64,000 bases of DNA, from the NCBI RefSeq assembly GCF_963855985.1, contig NC_087104.1, positions 5,890,001 to 5,954,000 of the forward strand, in the 5' to 3' direction. Every line of letters starts with the position of its first letter. Position 1 is the first letter of the stretch. The DNA is from Ostrinia nubilalis. Taxonomy: Eukaryota > Arthropoda > Insecta > Lepidoptera > Crambidae. This document shows, piece by piece, positions 54,319 through 64,000 of this stretch. A program made the position numbers and the translations under genes. The notes beneath the pieces were generated by a model that was not told where the DNA came from, did no database searches, and saw nothing but the letters and a program-made list of their open reading frames with translations.

Positions 54319-54474
54319 GTCTCCATCATGAAAGTCGGAGTGATAACGTGACACGATGAACGTGTGTAAACAGTTGCAACAACTCAGTGTTAAGTTCAAT
54401 GTGACTCAGTGATACCATAAAGTGTGTGAAAGCGGCACCATGCTCCTGCAAGGAGCACTACTAGTTCCCGCGAT
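54319..54474 (+). CDS. probable 5'UTR exon with first coding codons
   Basis: Acceptor with a good pyrimidine tract (TTTCTTCCACAG, AG at 54317-54318) and donor GTAAGT at 54475. The exon has two short upstream frames (MKVGVIT-stop at 54327, and an 18-residue frame at 54361 starting MNVCKQ) before ATG at 54440 in the context GCGGCACCATGC. That frame reads MLLQGALLVPA and two further bases (phase 2), hydrophobic like the start of a signal peptide. The coding part is only 54440-54474; the rest is UTR. The protein cannot be identified. The next exon must begin with one base completing an AT_ codon and is not seen before 64000. A first, non-coding exon must lie upstream. Confidence 0.55.
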
Positions 54475-55722
54475 GTAAGTACTGCATGCTATTATGACTC
54501 GTAGTGCTTGGTCATTAGGATTGAAATGTGATTCGTTTGAAGATATGTGTAGGTACTAAAATATTAAGCTGTCGAACAAGATGTGCATGAATTAACATTT
54601 ATAGCCATTAGCCATAGATATTTCATTGCATAAATATGATTTAGTTGGCAATGCCATAATAATCGAACGTGAATAAAGTTAGTTACGATTAAGGAAATCA
54701 TTTTAGGCTATAGTTGATATTCACTTAGCAATAAGATTTTCTACATTTTCAATTTTAAAACTATAATCTTTGAAATGTATAGTAATTAAAATGCAGTTTG
54801 CAATTTTTTATTCAAATCAGACAAGACAAGGTGAAGAAAATCCTAAATGTTTCGACGATGTATAAGTATTTACATCTTTACTCCTCTAGCTAAGTACATT
54901 ATTTATTGGCTCCTTTGTTTTCCATATAGATTTATCATTTACTTTTACATTATTTGATACTAATATAAGTCTTCTATTATTCCGAGATTAAATGATGATT
55001 TACAACTGCGCCGTATCGTTATAAAATCTGTAAACGGATTCAGTGCTGTCAACCATCGCCTGGGGATATTGTCTTCGTGATTTATTTTATGGCCACACTA
55101 CTTCGTAGTGATGTAGCGAACGGATTATCGATCAAATCATTTTTTTTTGTATTCTTAAATTTATTCAAATATTACATTGATGGTACATAATATGATTTCT
55201 ACGTGTGGGCAGAACCTGCGGGTCACCTTTCGTCAATTTTGTGCAAATTCTTAATTTCAAATTGTGATATGGCGTCATTTTAATAGGTGTGAAGTTTTCT
55301 GTCTGGATCCCAAAGTTGGGAAGCCTCTCGTGCATTTATTATTATGTTTTTTTTTTCTGAAGCACTACATTCCTCATGATCACCAACCACTCGACTAAGT
55401 CAGTGATTTCTAAATAACTGTCTCTTCACTATTATCACGATGGCTATTAAGCTCCTTAACGTGTCGATATATTAAAATGTCTGGTAAATACACATCACTA
55501 GCGTTTATGAATGAATTTATAAGCTATCATACACTAATAAATATTATTTATGCTCGTAATAAGCTCGCCGCAATCGCAGCGCAAATAAAATTACAAATTA
55601 ATTCGGTTTTGTTGTACTAAAATCGCGTTTCTATAAATTATGCTAAGAAGGTAATAAATTACTGGTGCCACTTAGAGCATCGGTACTTTTGGTATTGTTT
55701 CATAGCATCTTAATATTCAATA
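54475..55722. other. likely intron, no gene seen
   Basis: A+T-rich, follows the donor at 54475; no exon recognised. Confidence 0.35.
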
Positions 55723-55848
55723 CTAGCGGCCGCCCGCGACTTTGTACGCGTGGATCCCGTTTTACCCCCTTAGGGGCTGAACTTTGCGGAATCCCGTCTT
55801 AGTGAGCACCTACGTCAGTGAGTAACCTTTCGCTTTTATAAATATAGA
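55723..55848 (-). mobile_element. short Helitron, internally deleted
   Basis: On the minus strand it runs from TCTATATTTATAAAAGCGAA to a CGCGTACAAAGTCGCG hairpin and GGCCGCTAG. The flanking base is T at 55849. The ACGTAGGTGCTCACTAAGAC block is present but the centre is short. Confidence 0.8.
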
Positions 55849-55849
55849 T

Positions 55850-55995
55850 TAAGGCTTGACTTCAGACTTTTTGTCAGCAGATAGTTTCGGGCTGTTAATC
55901 AGTATAAACATAAAGTATGAAAGTGTGCACATTACATGGATTTGGTATCAGCCGATTCCTCATACAAATTATAAGCTGACCAAACTGAGTTTGTT
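55850..55995. mobile_element. CGGCCGATAGTT-family MITE, partial
   Basis: AGACTTTTTGTCAGCAGATA, GGGCTGTTAATCAGTATAAA, AAGTGTGCACATTACATGG, GCCGATTCCTCATACAAATT. It starts directly at the Helitron end, the right half is lost, and it continues into A+T sequence. Confidence 0.6.
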
Positions 55996-56513
55996 ACTCT
56001 TTCACAATAAAACTAATGAACTGGTTTTGCTGGAACTTTTCAGTAACTTAAGTTAGATTAACGTAAAGACTATAATTATAATGACATTAAGCTTTTTAGC
56101 CAGTTTACAACGCATTAAGCCAATATTTCTGTGACAAATATTTCACACGGTAGAAGCCGCGACAAAACCATCAAAATGGAATACAGTATAAGAAACTCCT
56201 TGTACTTCAACAAAATGTCTTATTTTACGACCAATCCAAAGTAAAGGTCATTTGCGCAAGGAGTCCTGCGACCCAGTTTCAAAGAAAAACTAGGTCTTGC
56301 TTTATTCTAGGCTTGCAGCTGAATTAGGGCAAGGGCTTTTTAATTTATACTTACTTCTTGTAACAACTAAGGTCAGAATCCTGATGGTAGACTTTATGAG
56401 TTGACTTAGGCGTATGACACGACGCGATCGTATGTTTGAATTGATACGAACTGAAGGAATTTATTTGCTGTTGATAGGTTACACTTTGAAGGTTGTAGTT
56501 GGCAAAGTAAAAA

Positions 56514-56641
56514 GTTGCACTACCTTTCTTTCATCGTAACTATAATAATAACCGGTGTTTCTTGTATGGAGTTTGACAGATTTTTGACGTTTGTTATAGT
56601 TAAAGTATGTTATAGTTAAAGTAAGATGGTGCAACTCAGCC
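56514..56641. mobile_element. MITE, GGCTGAGTTGCACC family, copy 10
   Basis: AGTTGCACTACCTTTCTTTC at the left (first bases lost), GATGGTGCAACTCAGCC at the right followed by TAA. A 17-bp internal duplication of GTTATAGTTAAAGTA is present. Confidence 0.8.
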
Positions 56642-56699
56642 TAATAGTTGAACTTCCATCTTATCTTGTCTGTCGCCATAACAACAATGTTAACAGCAT

Positions 56700-56848
56700 T
56701 ATTGTGTTCCGGCAGCTAGAGGTAAGATAGCCAGCTCCTCCGTGGTTGAGGATTCCGGGTGAAGCTCGCTTCCACCTTCGGCCTGATCGTCACTTACCAT
56801 CAAGTGAGATACAGGCCAAGAGATTCCTCGTTGTGGATTAAAAAAAAA
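56700..56848 (+). repeat. SINE, 5'-truncated, A-tailed
   Basis: CCGGCAGCTAGAGGTAAGAT, CCTTCGGCCTGATCGTCACT, AGATACAGGCCAAGAGATTC, CTCGTTGTGGATT and nine A. Matches the minus-strand SINE 21506-21815. The minus-strand open frame here is a shadow. Confidence 0.7.
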
Positions 56849-59800
56849 CTTTTTTTTACATGATTTGTTTAACTTATTCATGACGCGAAAATTGTGACCA
56901 TAGTCGGTTAAAGCTGAAGGGTTTTATAAAAACGCTGCGCTCTTTTGAATCGTATGCGTTAATGGGCATTAGGTTTTATTTTTAGGTAGGCAGTTGATAT
57001 TTTGGTGGAACCCGTGATTTTCATTATTAAAACATTGACGTAAAACAATTTTCTATGCCTTTATCGTTTGGCAGCGGCCATTGAGCTTCTGAAAAGCTAT
57101 TAAGTCGCCGATCGCCGATGATAAAAGAACCTACTCTTAATCGTATCGTAATGACTCAGTTCCAGAAATTACATTTATCTATGATCTTTCGAAATTGAGC
57201 GTGTTTTAATTCCGCAAACCATTAGTGGTAATCTAAATTGCGTGGTCGATGGTTGCGAGTCCACATGCCTCGTGGGCGATCCTGCTAGAACTGGGCTACG
57301 TCGCCTTGTACACAACTGTTGGTGAATGCCCGGACTTTTTTGTAGGTAAAAAATAGACCAGACTTACGTAGCTGCGTAGGCAGTAAAATGTGTTAATAAA
57401 GGCTAGTTAGACCGGTTAATTGTTTCGAATCTGTGACAATGATCTTGTAGATTACATTTTGGGACGTAACTGATACATTTATTCATACTACCTACACGCA
57501 ATGGAGAACGTGATGCTTAGAGCCAATAAGATGGTCTGATGATGGATGGCTGACAACTTATTGACTAAAAAAGCTGCTGTATTCTCAATTAACGCGTTAA
57601 AGAATAAGTAATATCTAAACATATGGGTGATTTTTTTTCAATAAATAACGTTTTCAATTCAATTCTTTATTTCTCCATGTTGGTATATAAAGTTTACTTA
57701 TTAGACATAGGCCCGTAACATGAATAGGTATAGCTAGGGTAGCTTTTTATGTACTGAGTGAGAATAACCTCTAAAAACAAAGATGAAAATATACTTTGCC
57801 CTACACTGTCAAACCTTACTTAGGTTTGACAGTGTAATTAGGTACATCATACAAAAGCACTATCACCTTAACGTGAAATAGAGCCACTTTGACCCATATT
57901 TTTAGGGAAACGAGAAAATAATGGCGACACTACATTATCGCTACCTCTTTAGTAAAGTGAAATTCTCAGTGGGGATGTCAAAACGCTTGTTTGACAATAT
58001 TTATAGGGCTCGCTATGAGTGGGTAGGCCGGCAAACAGAGGCGATAGCACATCAAGCTGAACTCTGTGGCATCTAAGTTGTCGTAATAAGAGCTATTTTC
58101 CAATAAAAATGTTAAACTGGCATGCTGTTGACTCTACATAACTGTGTGCTCGGTGGGTTTGTTTGAAATTGTGGATTTGGCAACTAGTGACTACATTAAG
58201 TTGATGTAAAATGGAGGCCAAGTAGTTTTGAGGTAGAAGAACCAAACTAAATTTTATGGAAGCAATGGAAATTTTTAATTAAATGTTTTTTACACTGTGT
58301 AAACCTAATGAAATGACTAATTTTAAGTTTCAAGAACACCTCGGCTCTGGAGGTCTTGGGTTTATTTCTGAAGTATCTAAAATCAGTCAGTCATTTTGAT
58401 TCCAGAAATTGTCTGGTTTGATAAGACATTGCAGGTTTGTATCAAGATAACTCCCGGAAAAGAAATTTGATAATCTGCTTCAGAAAGTTGAGAGACAAAG
58501 ATAGAAAAAGCTCATTGTATAGGCTTTATCTACATAATACAATATTTTTTATCAAACACTACGAAAACAGAAGCTCCACGAACCTTGAAATTCAACTCGC
58601 CTTTTCTACCTACAACATGAATACTAGCACTTGACGTAAGTGATTTTTTTATGGTGCAATCAACAGAATCTATGTCACATCCAATTGTAGAGTTACAGGA
58701 AGCCAAATCAATTAGGTACCTACCTAAAGCCATTATTGTAATAGAGCACAAACGTCCATTTGTAAGTGACGCATTGTTAGACTTTGGCAATTTGAATTCG
58801 TAATGCAAATGAATTAAAGTAGGTATGTGGTATGTACAGACAAACGATCAGATTTTATACCTACTGACTTCTCTAATTTAGTTAATTAGACTGGACATTG
58901 ACTTAAGCTTTGAATAGGTATGGGCATCGCTGTGCGACAGGGTGGCACTGCTCAGTTTACTTTCTCTTCCATTGTATGTTTTATGTGTCACCTCTGTCTT
59001 ATTTGCTTTTTTTTTTACGTCTTTTGTCTTTTAATTGTGATGTCCATGGCAATAAATGTTTCTTTCTTTCTTTTTTTCTTTCTATATGTAGAATGTTAGG
59101 TATTCAAAAATGGTGTGGGCAGCGCAAGCACGGTCGTTGGCTCACATAGGACACCGTCAGGTTTTAGAATGTACCTAGGCCCTCTGTCCTACTAGCAAGG
59201 AGAGCCCCTCATAGCTGTGTCAAACACCTCCGCCACAGGTTATGTAGTATGCAAAATTTTTAAATTTTCCTGATGTGAAAAAAGCTATGTCAGTCGTTGT
59301 AGAAATACTTAGACTACTTTTTGACTAAAACTTAAACGAGAGTAGTAGTCAAAAATGTCAAAATAATGTTTTTACAGAGGCTCACTTTGGAGATTCTCGT
59401 CCTTTGATTAGGTAAGTATTTGATTAATTATTTAAGTCCACACTTAAAATCTACAAGGAAACTTTCACTTCACAATGACTGCATCTTCCCTTTGATACTC
59501 GAATGCATTTAATTTGACTGCATCTTTTCTTCCACTCAAAGCATTCCATCTCAATGTTAGCTTTCCTAATCACAAAAAATCAAAAGGAACGCCAATAATG
59601 AAAACATACCATTTAGAGTCAAATTACTCATTATTATCGCTGATAAATCGGCGGCCATTAAAGAGTGCGTCGGACGTGCGCAGGCGCCGACTGAATAGGT
59701 GATAAAATTATTAATTATAATTATTGAGCTAAGCGCAAGCTTGATTAATGGCCGCCCAATAACGGTCGGTTAACTTGGATGCGGCGGATGGCTTCATGAG
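56849..59800. other. non-coding, no gene seen
   Basis: Contains a 15-bp perfect hairpin (57802-57816 with 57822-57836, TACACTGTCAAACCT arms), a CT-rich run near 59055-59085, and a fragment of the GGACACCGTC repeat at 59140-59235. No exon recognised. Confidence 0.35.
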
Positions 59801-59803
59801 AGA

Positions 59804-59867
59804 TGGCACTAGTCACAGAGCATGGAATCGTTTCCATGACGACGATTCCATGCTCTGTGGCACTAGT
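59804..59867. repeat. 44-bp palindromic insert with 10-bp direct repeats
   Basis: TGGCACTAGT at 59804-59813 and 59858-59867 flanks a hairpin whose arms are CACAGAGCATGGAATCGT (59814-59831) and its inverse at 59842-59859. The structure resembles a minimal transposed hairpin or a fold-back repair product. Confidence 0.75.
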
Positions 59868-60884
59868 CTAATAAATGTTGTTTTTTATCATGTCAATGTA
59901 ATGTCTAGGTGCTACGAGTTATGTAGGCCGTCATTTCCCTTCAAGTTACAATAAATCTACGTGCGTAATAATACTGAAAATTAATATAGGACTAATTTGT
60001 TTGTAATTTTGATTTTGGTTATCAGCAAAATGTTTAAAAATCTAATATTTTAATTCCAATAATACTAATAAAACAAAAGCTCGTTATCTTTTTTTTAATA
60101 AAATCAAGTAATGAGAATTTTGACAAGCATTGTCAAGGTTTGCACGGGACGATGGCATATCAAGCTCAAGCTGTATCTTTTGTTATTACAATAATTTGAT
60201 TTTGCTAGAAAATTAGCACCTGGAATGTACCCTGCGATTGCAACTGGCATTAAAGTCCAGTATCGAAACTACTAATTTGATGTTCATACAGCTTTCTTGC
60301 ATGAACCCATCTACCATAGTCCGAAGAAGATAATAGTGTTAATTTGGTAAACATCAGCAATGGTAATAGCTACAAAGGATAAAACGTGCTCTTGCGTTGG
60401 ATTTAAATTAATAAAATGGTTATAATTCTCCCTCTTTGTAAGTGCAATAGGATATAATTTCTAAGTTATTAGTCAGAATGCATTTCAACATTAATCAAAA
60501 CTCGTGGCTTCGCATAGGTATTTACAAAAAATATAGAAAAAAAATAGAATTCTAATGGTGAAAGATTTCAAATCTGTCTTGTAGTTTCGGAGCCTATTTA
60601 ATACAAACATATAAAAACACAACTCTTTTCACTCTATCGCGCCTTTTAAAGGTACAATCATTTTATCTTTATATCCCTAGAATGAGAGATGATGGGTTTC
60701 CCCATAAAACACTGTCGAGTACTTTAAAATCCCCTTTTGCGATAGAAGAACTATGTCCATTTCCTAGGCCCCATTTATGTCATAACCAACCATAATCATA
60801 AAACTGTAATTTAGGCGTTAAAGATTAAAAGAAAGATTCAAGTACTTAGATAAGTACACATTTTTACTATTTTAATAAAAAATA

Positions 60885-61016
60885 CTAGTGACCCACCCCG
60901 GCTTCGCTCGGGTTCAATGTATTAAACCTTTCTCTATTGCTGAAAACTGCATAAAAATTCGTTGAGTACCTAGTTTAAAAGATGTAAGCAAACAGACAGC
61001 GGAAGCTACTTTATTT
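60885..61016 (-). mobile_element. Helitron 3' end, 5'-truncated
   Basis: On the minus strand it ends in CCCGAGCGAAGCCGGGG, a hairpin, then TGGGTCACTAG and T. The upstream part is lost against the LINE fragment at 61018. Confidence 0.65.
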
Positions 61017-61017
61017 A

Positions 61018-61186
61018 TACTTCGTTCGTTCGCGTTCGTTCGTTCGTTTCAGCCGAAAGACGTCCACTATTGCACAAAGGCCTCCCCCAAAGATTTCCAC
61101 AAAGACCGGTCCTGCGCCGCTCGCATCCAGGCACCTTCCGCGACCTTCAGCAGATCGTCGGTTCACTTAGTGGGAGGCTTGCCTTA
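61018..61186 (-). repeat. RTE-like LINE 3' end, AACG-tail type, best copy
   Basis: On the minus strand the frame reads TDDLLKVAEGAWMRAAQDRS, then LWKSLGEAFVQ, a stop in place of Q, WTSFG and stop, followed by GAAACGAACGAACG. A second stop replaces the W before TDD. This is the clearest view of the RTE-like carboxyl end in the window. Confidence 0.75.
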
Positions 61187-61189
61187 ACA

Positions 61190-62460
61190 TAAAAAAATAT
61201 TGACTGCCTACTCTGTTCACGACAAACTCAGTACCAGTAGATATAAAAAAATATTTTCTTGTTTGTATGTCCTACGTTTGGAAAGTTTAGCATAGCAATA
61301 ATATCATAATATTCAGTATCATGTATTCATATGCAAGTAAGTATCTCTTATAATATTCACATTAGTGTCTCGGTAACCTTTGCCAAGGAATAAAATTGCA
61401 TTCGACGCGGTTATGGCGGTTGTGCCATCATAACTCCTAAATTATAATTTCTCCAGTGACATTAAAATGGCGGCGTCTTAGGGTCATGCCATCTTAGGGA
61501 ACAGTTTAGATCGTATTATTTTATGATTAGGAGTTAGTTTAAGTTGTAAAAATATAGTTTAGGAGTTAAAATGTCATTGCACGGAAAGCTATATAAGACT
61601 GATTTAGTAGAGACAGAAAAAGTTTATACAAAAATTGGATTGTACCATTTTCAGTAATTTTTTTACATTCAAAAGGTGGCACATATTATTATTAGGACAT
61701 TTGTTGTGTAGCATTTATGTACGTACAAGTTGGAAAGATTTCTGATCTATCAAAAGTTTTAGACTCGTCATTTGTGCTTTATGCTCGTGCTCAATAGCTA
61801 AATGAATGCTTCTTGTTACTTTTAGAGCTAAGTAGGTATTTGTCAAAGCACCAAAGCATTGTCAAAAGTTTACCTTGCTAGACTAGACATTTTACCATAA
61901 CATTTTAGTCTTTGGTTCGCCTTAAACCCGATTTTCCACTAATGGCACGGGGCTCAAAATATGGCGTGTTAAACATTCCTCCATTTCTTGTCACTTATTA
62001 TACCCAACCGTATCTTCCTTTTCATGTAGATTGATTCTATAAACATAAAATTTAATCGTCTCGAATACGGAGCGAACTCGAGCCAGAAACGTTAGCATAC
62101 ATTAGCATTAAGTCGATTGCTTCCTAAATCCGCGTGTGACAGCCCTGTTGGATGCAAATAAATTTAATAATAACAATAAAACTTGGAGTATTGACTTCTA
62201 AGGTCAGTTCTGTGTTAATATATCTAATATCGTGCCCGCTGTGGGTGGTCGGTTCAAAAATATCAAGCAATATTGTATTGTGGTGGTTCAAAGTTTAAAG
62301 ATGCGATATTGTGCATTAGTATTCCCCACTGTGTTTATTTCGACATCTGTCGAAGTAAATTAGCAAAATTTGTAAATACAGATTACGAAGATAATGTATT
62401 GTGCTAGTGTATCTTTTGCAATCGATTTGTTTGTTGAATTTATACTGCTGCTATAGTACC
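61190..62460. other. non-coding, no gene seen
   Basis: A+T-rich, no exon or repeat boundary recognised. Confidence 0.35.
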
Positions 62461-62461
62461 C

Positions 62462-62565
62462 GCAGGCTACAGACTTTTTGTCGGTCGATAGTTTGATCTG
62501 GCTGTTAATCATTATCAGAAATAAAATACGCACATTACACTAATTTGTTAACGGCCAATTCTAAA
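62462..62565. mobile_element. CGGCCGATAGTT-family MITE, partial
   Basis: AGACTTTTTGTCGGTCGATA, TGGCTGTTAATCATTATCAG, ACGCACATTACACTAATTTG. It breaks off where the Helitron 5' end starts. Confidence 0.55.
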
Positions 62566-62740
62566 TCTCCCTCTATAAAAGCGAAAGGTCACTAACTCAC
62601 TCACATCACAAAATCTCGGAAACTACAAGTGCTAGGAATTTCAGCTTTTGCATGAGAACCCCTTTTAGAACGTAGATGCTCACTAAGACGGGATTTTACG
62701 AAACTCTACCCTAAGATTGTAAAACGGGATCCACGACAAT
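62566..62740 (+). mobile_element. Helitron 5' part, 3' end lost
   Basis: TCTATAAAAGCGAAAGGTCA, CTAACTCACTCAC, then ACGTAGATGCTCACTAAGAC and AAAACGGGATCCACG. The hairpin and CTAG are missing. Confidence 0.65.
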
Positions 62741-64000
62741 ATAGCAGCCTACCAAAATATCGGCTGATTTTGTGGTTTGTGGGGACTCTAACAAAAATCA
62801 GACTATAAAGTTTTATTGCTACTTGAATTCGTAACATTTGTTCAATATTGAAATAGGCAAAGTTCTAATGATGAAGCAAAACAATAAGGAAGAGCTAGCG
62901 ACGTGTGTCCGATGCGAATTATATTGGGACGTCGCTCAAGACGATTCAGTTGAGGAGCCAATGGGCCGTGCGAATATCGCGGTTATATTGGCCACGACCA
63001 ATCATAGGCCACCAAAACGTACAACTAGAGTGATTGACAATGAATATAATTTATTGGTGATAATCAATCAAAGCATATGAGACGAAGCGGCAGTCATCTG
63101 GTATTATTTGTCATACCAGTGCACAGTGTGTTATGGGACTGTATAAACGGACATTCTCATTGATTTGATGAACCGTATAGAACTCAGTTATACAAACATG
63201 ATAGTAAAACTCCCGTTTGAAAATTCCAAGTAGTTTTCGCGGTATAAAAATTCAAAGTTACCTATTTTTTTACTTCAAAATTATGCAAAAATATTCTCAC
63301 TCGTTAACTAATAACATTTAATTCAGAATTGTTATAATACTTCATAGAGCTCTTAAAACTACACGTAATAAGCATATTAAGTGCTTCGTAAACGCATTCA
63401 GTTAATTAGGAAAAATGATTTTAGTGATTTTTGTTTTTATTTTTTTTCTCAATTATACCTTAATATATGCAAACATTTTTAATTGCAAGATATAGTCTGA
63501 TATTTAATCTAATTGTATTAATAAAATCAGCTTTAAACTCCGTGATATATTTGAGAAAAAACATAAAACGTCTTAATAAAATTTTTACGCGTCTAGAGTC
63601 GACAATTTTGGAAGGAATAATTCATGTCTAAAAAGTTTCAAATCCCGCCTCTTATGTGCATAGTGTTGAAGGTTCTAAAAAGTCACATTCACATTGTTTT
63701 TAACCGACTTCAAAAAAAGGAGGAGGTTCTCAAGTCGAGTCTTTTTTCTTTTTTAACACTCTTATATTAAAAATAATAATAATTAAAACCCGCCAATCAT
63801 CATTATTAAGTTATAATTAATAAGATGAGTAAATTAATTACAAATATGTACATAATATATTATACTAATTATAATAATACACTTATTAATACCAATTATA
63901 ATATTAATAAATATAACGTCAAAAACCACCTATCATTTATCATAAAATCATTATAAAATATCAAATTTGTCTAACTATTATAAAAACAGCCTATAAGCCA
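62741..64000. other. non-coding, A+T-rich, no gene seen
   Basis: The open frame at 62838-63080 has no splice signals. 63750-64000 is nearly all A and T. The AACCGACTTCAAAAAA repeat piece is at 63699-63735. Confidence 0.35.

Noticed and set aside
62838..63080. 80-codon plus-strand frame as next exon of the gene at 54319
   Set aside because: Entering from the nearby AG in the required phase meets a stop after ten codons.
1..64000. Endogenous viral or LTR-retrotransposon genes
   Set aside because: No gag, protease, integrase or envelope-like frames and no paired long direct repeats were seen on either strand.

Overview
The window looks like nuclear DNA of a lepidopteran insect (moth or butterfly). 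It is A+T-rich, protein-coding sequence makes up only about 2-3 percent of it, genes are split by classic GT-AG introns, and the repeat content is typical of Lepidoptera. That content includes Helitrons with the 5' TC and 3' hairpin-CTAG ends common in this order, RTE-like non-LTR 3' ends whose reading frame finishes in QQWTSFG, tRNA-derived SINE heads, a mariner-like relic, and many short inverted-repeat elements (MITEs). The species cannot be named from the sequence.

Three gene pieces are supported. (1) 4778-11721, plus strand: the last two coding exons of a major-facilitator transporter resembling the SLC46/proton-coupled folate transporter family, separated by a 6.7 kb intron packed with transposable elements; the 5' part lies to the left of the window. 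(2) 16733-14022, minus strand: a complete three-exon gene for a 377-residue helical-repeat protein, probably PPR-like and mitochondrial. The splice phases match at both junctions and a poly(A) signal follows. It converges tail to tail with the transporter gene. (3) 54319-54474, plus strand: a probable 5'UTR exon with the first 11 codons of an unknown protein, whose remaining exons lie to the right. The approximately 37 kb before it (17-54 kb) has no convincing coding exon and is either intergenic or long 5' intron. CpG-rich patches near 17.9, 32.1 and 36.5 kb are candidate promoters.

Region by region: 0.5-1.9 kb is a giant foldback element, and a second one at 9.4-10.5 kb shares its termini and carries a Helitron-like centre. 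At 11.07-11.57 kb a Helitron contains an inserted MITE. At 15.0-15.4 kb an inverted-repeat element carries a 20-bp minisatellite inside an intron. At 27.1-28.3 kb is a dead mariner-like element. At 44.1-45.3 kb is a 1.27 kb element built of three roughly 310-bp tandem units. At 48.1-48.4 kb is a 168-bp tandem duplication with no difference seen by eye. About ten copies of one TAA-flanked MITE family (GGCTGAGTTGCACC ends) are scattered over the window. Several unrelated MITE families share TAA/TTA target duplications, which suggests cross-mobilisation by one PIF/Harbinger-type transposase. No CRISPR array, rRNA, functional tRNA or viral gene was seen. The most distinctive unexplained structures are the foldback pair, the 31-bp perfect hairpin at 52607-52674, the 23-bp perfect hairpin at 17567-17615, and the 44-bp palindromic insert flanked by 10-bp direct repeats at 59804-59867.
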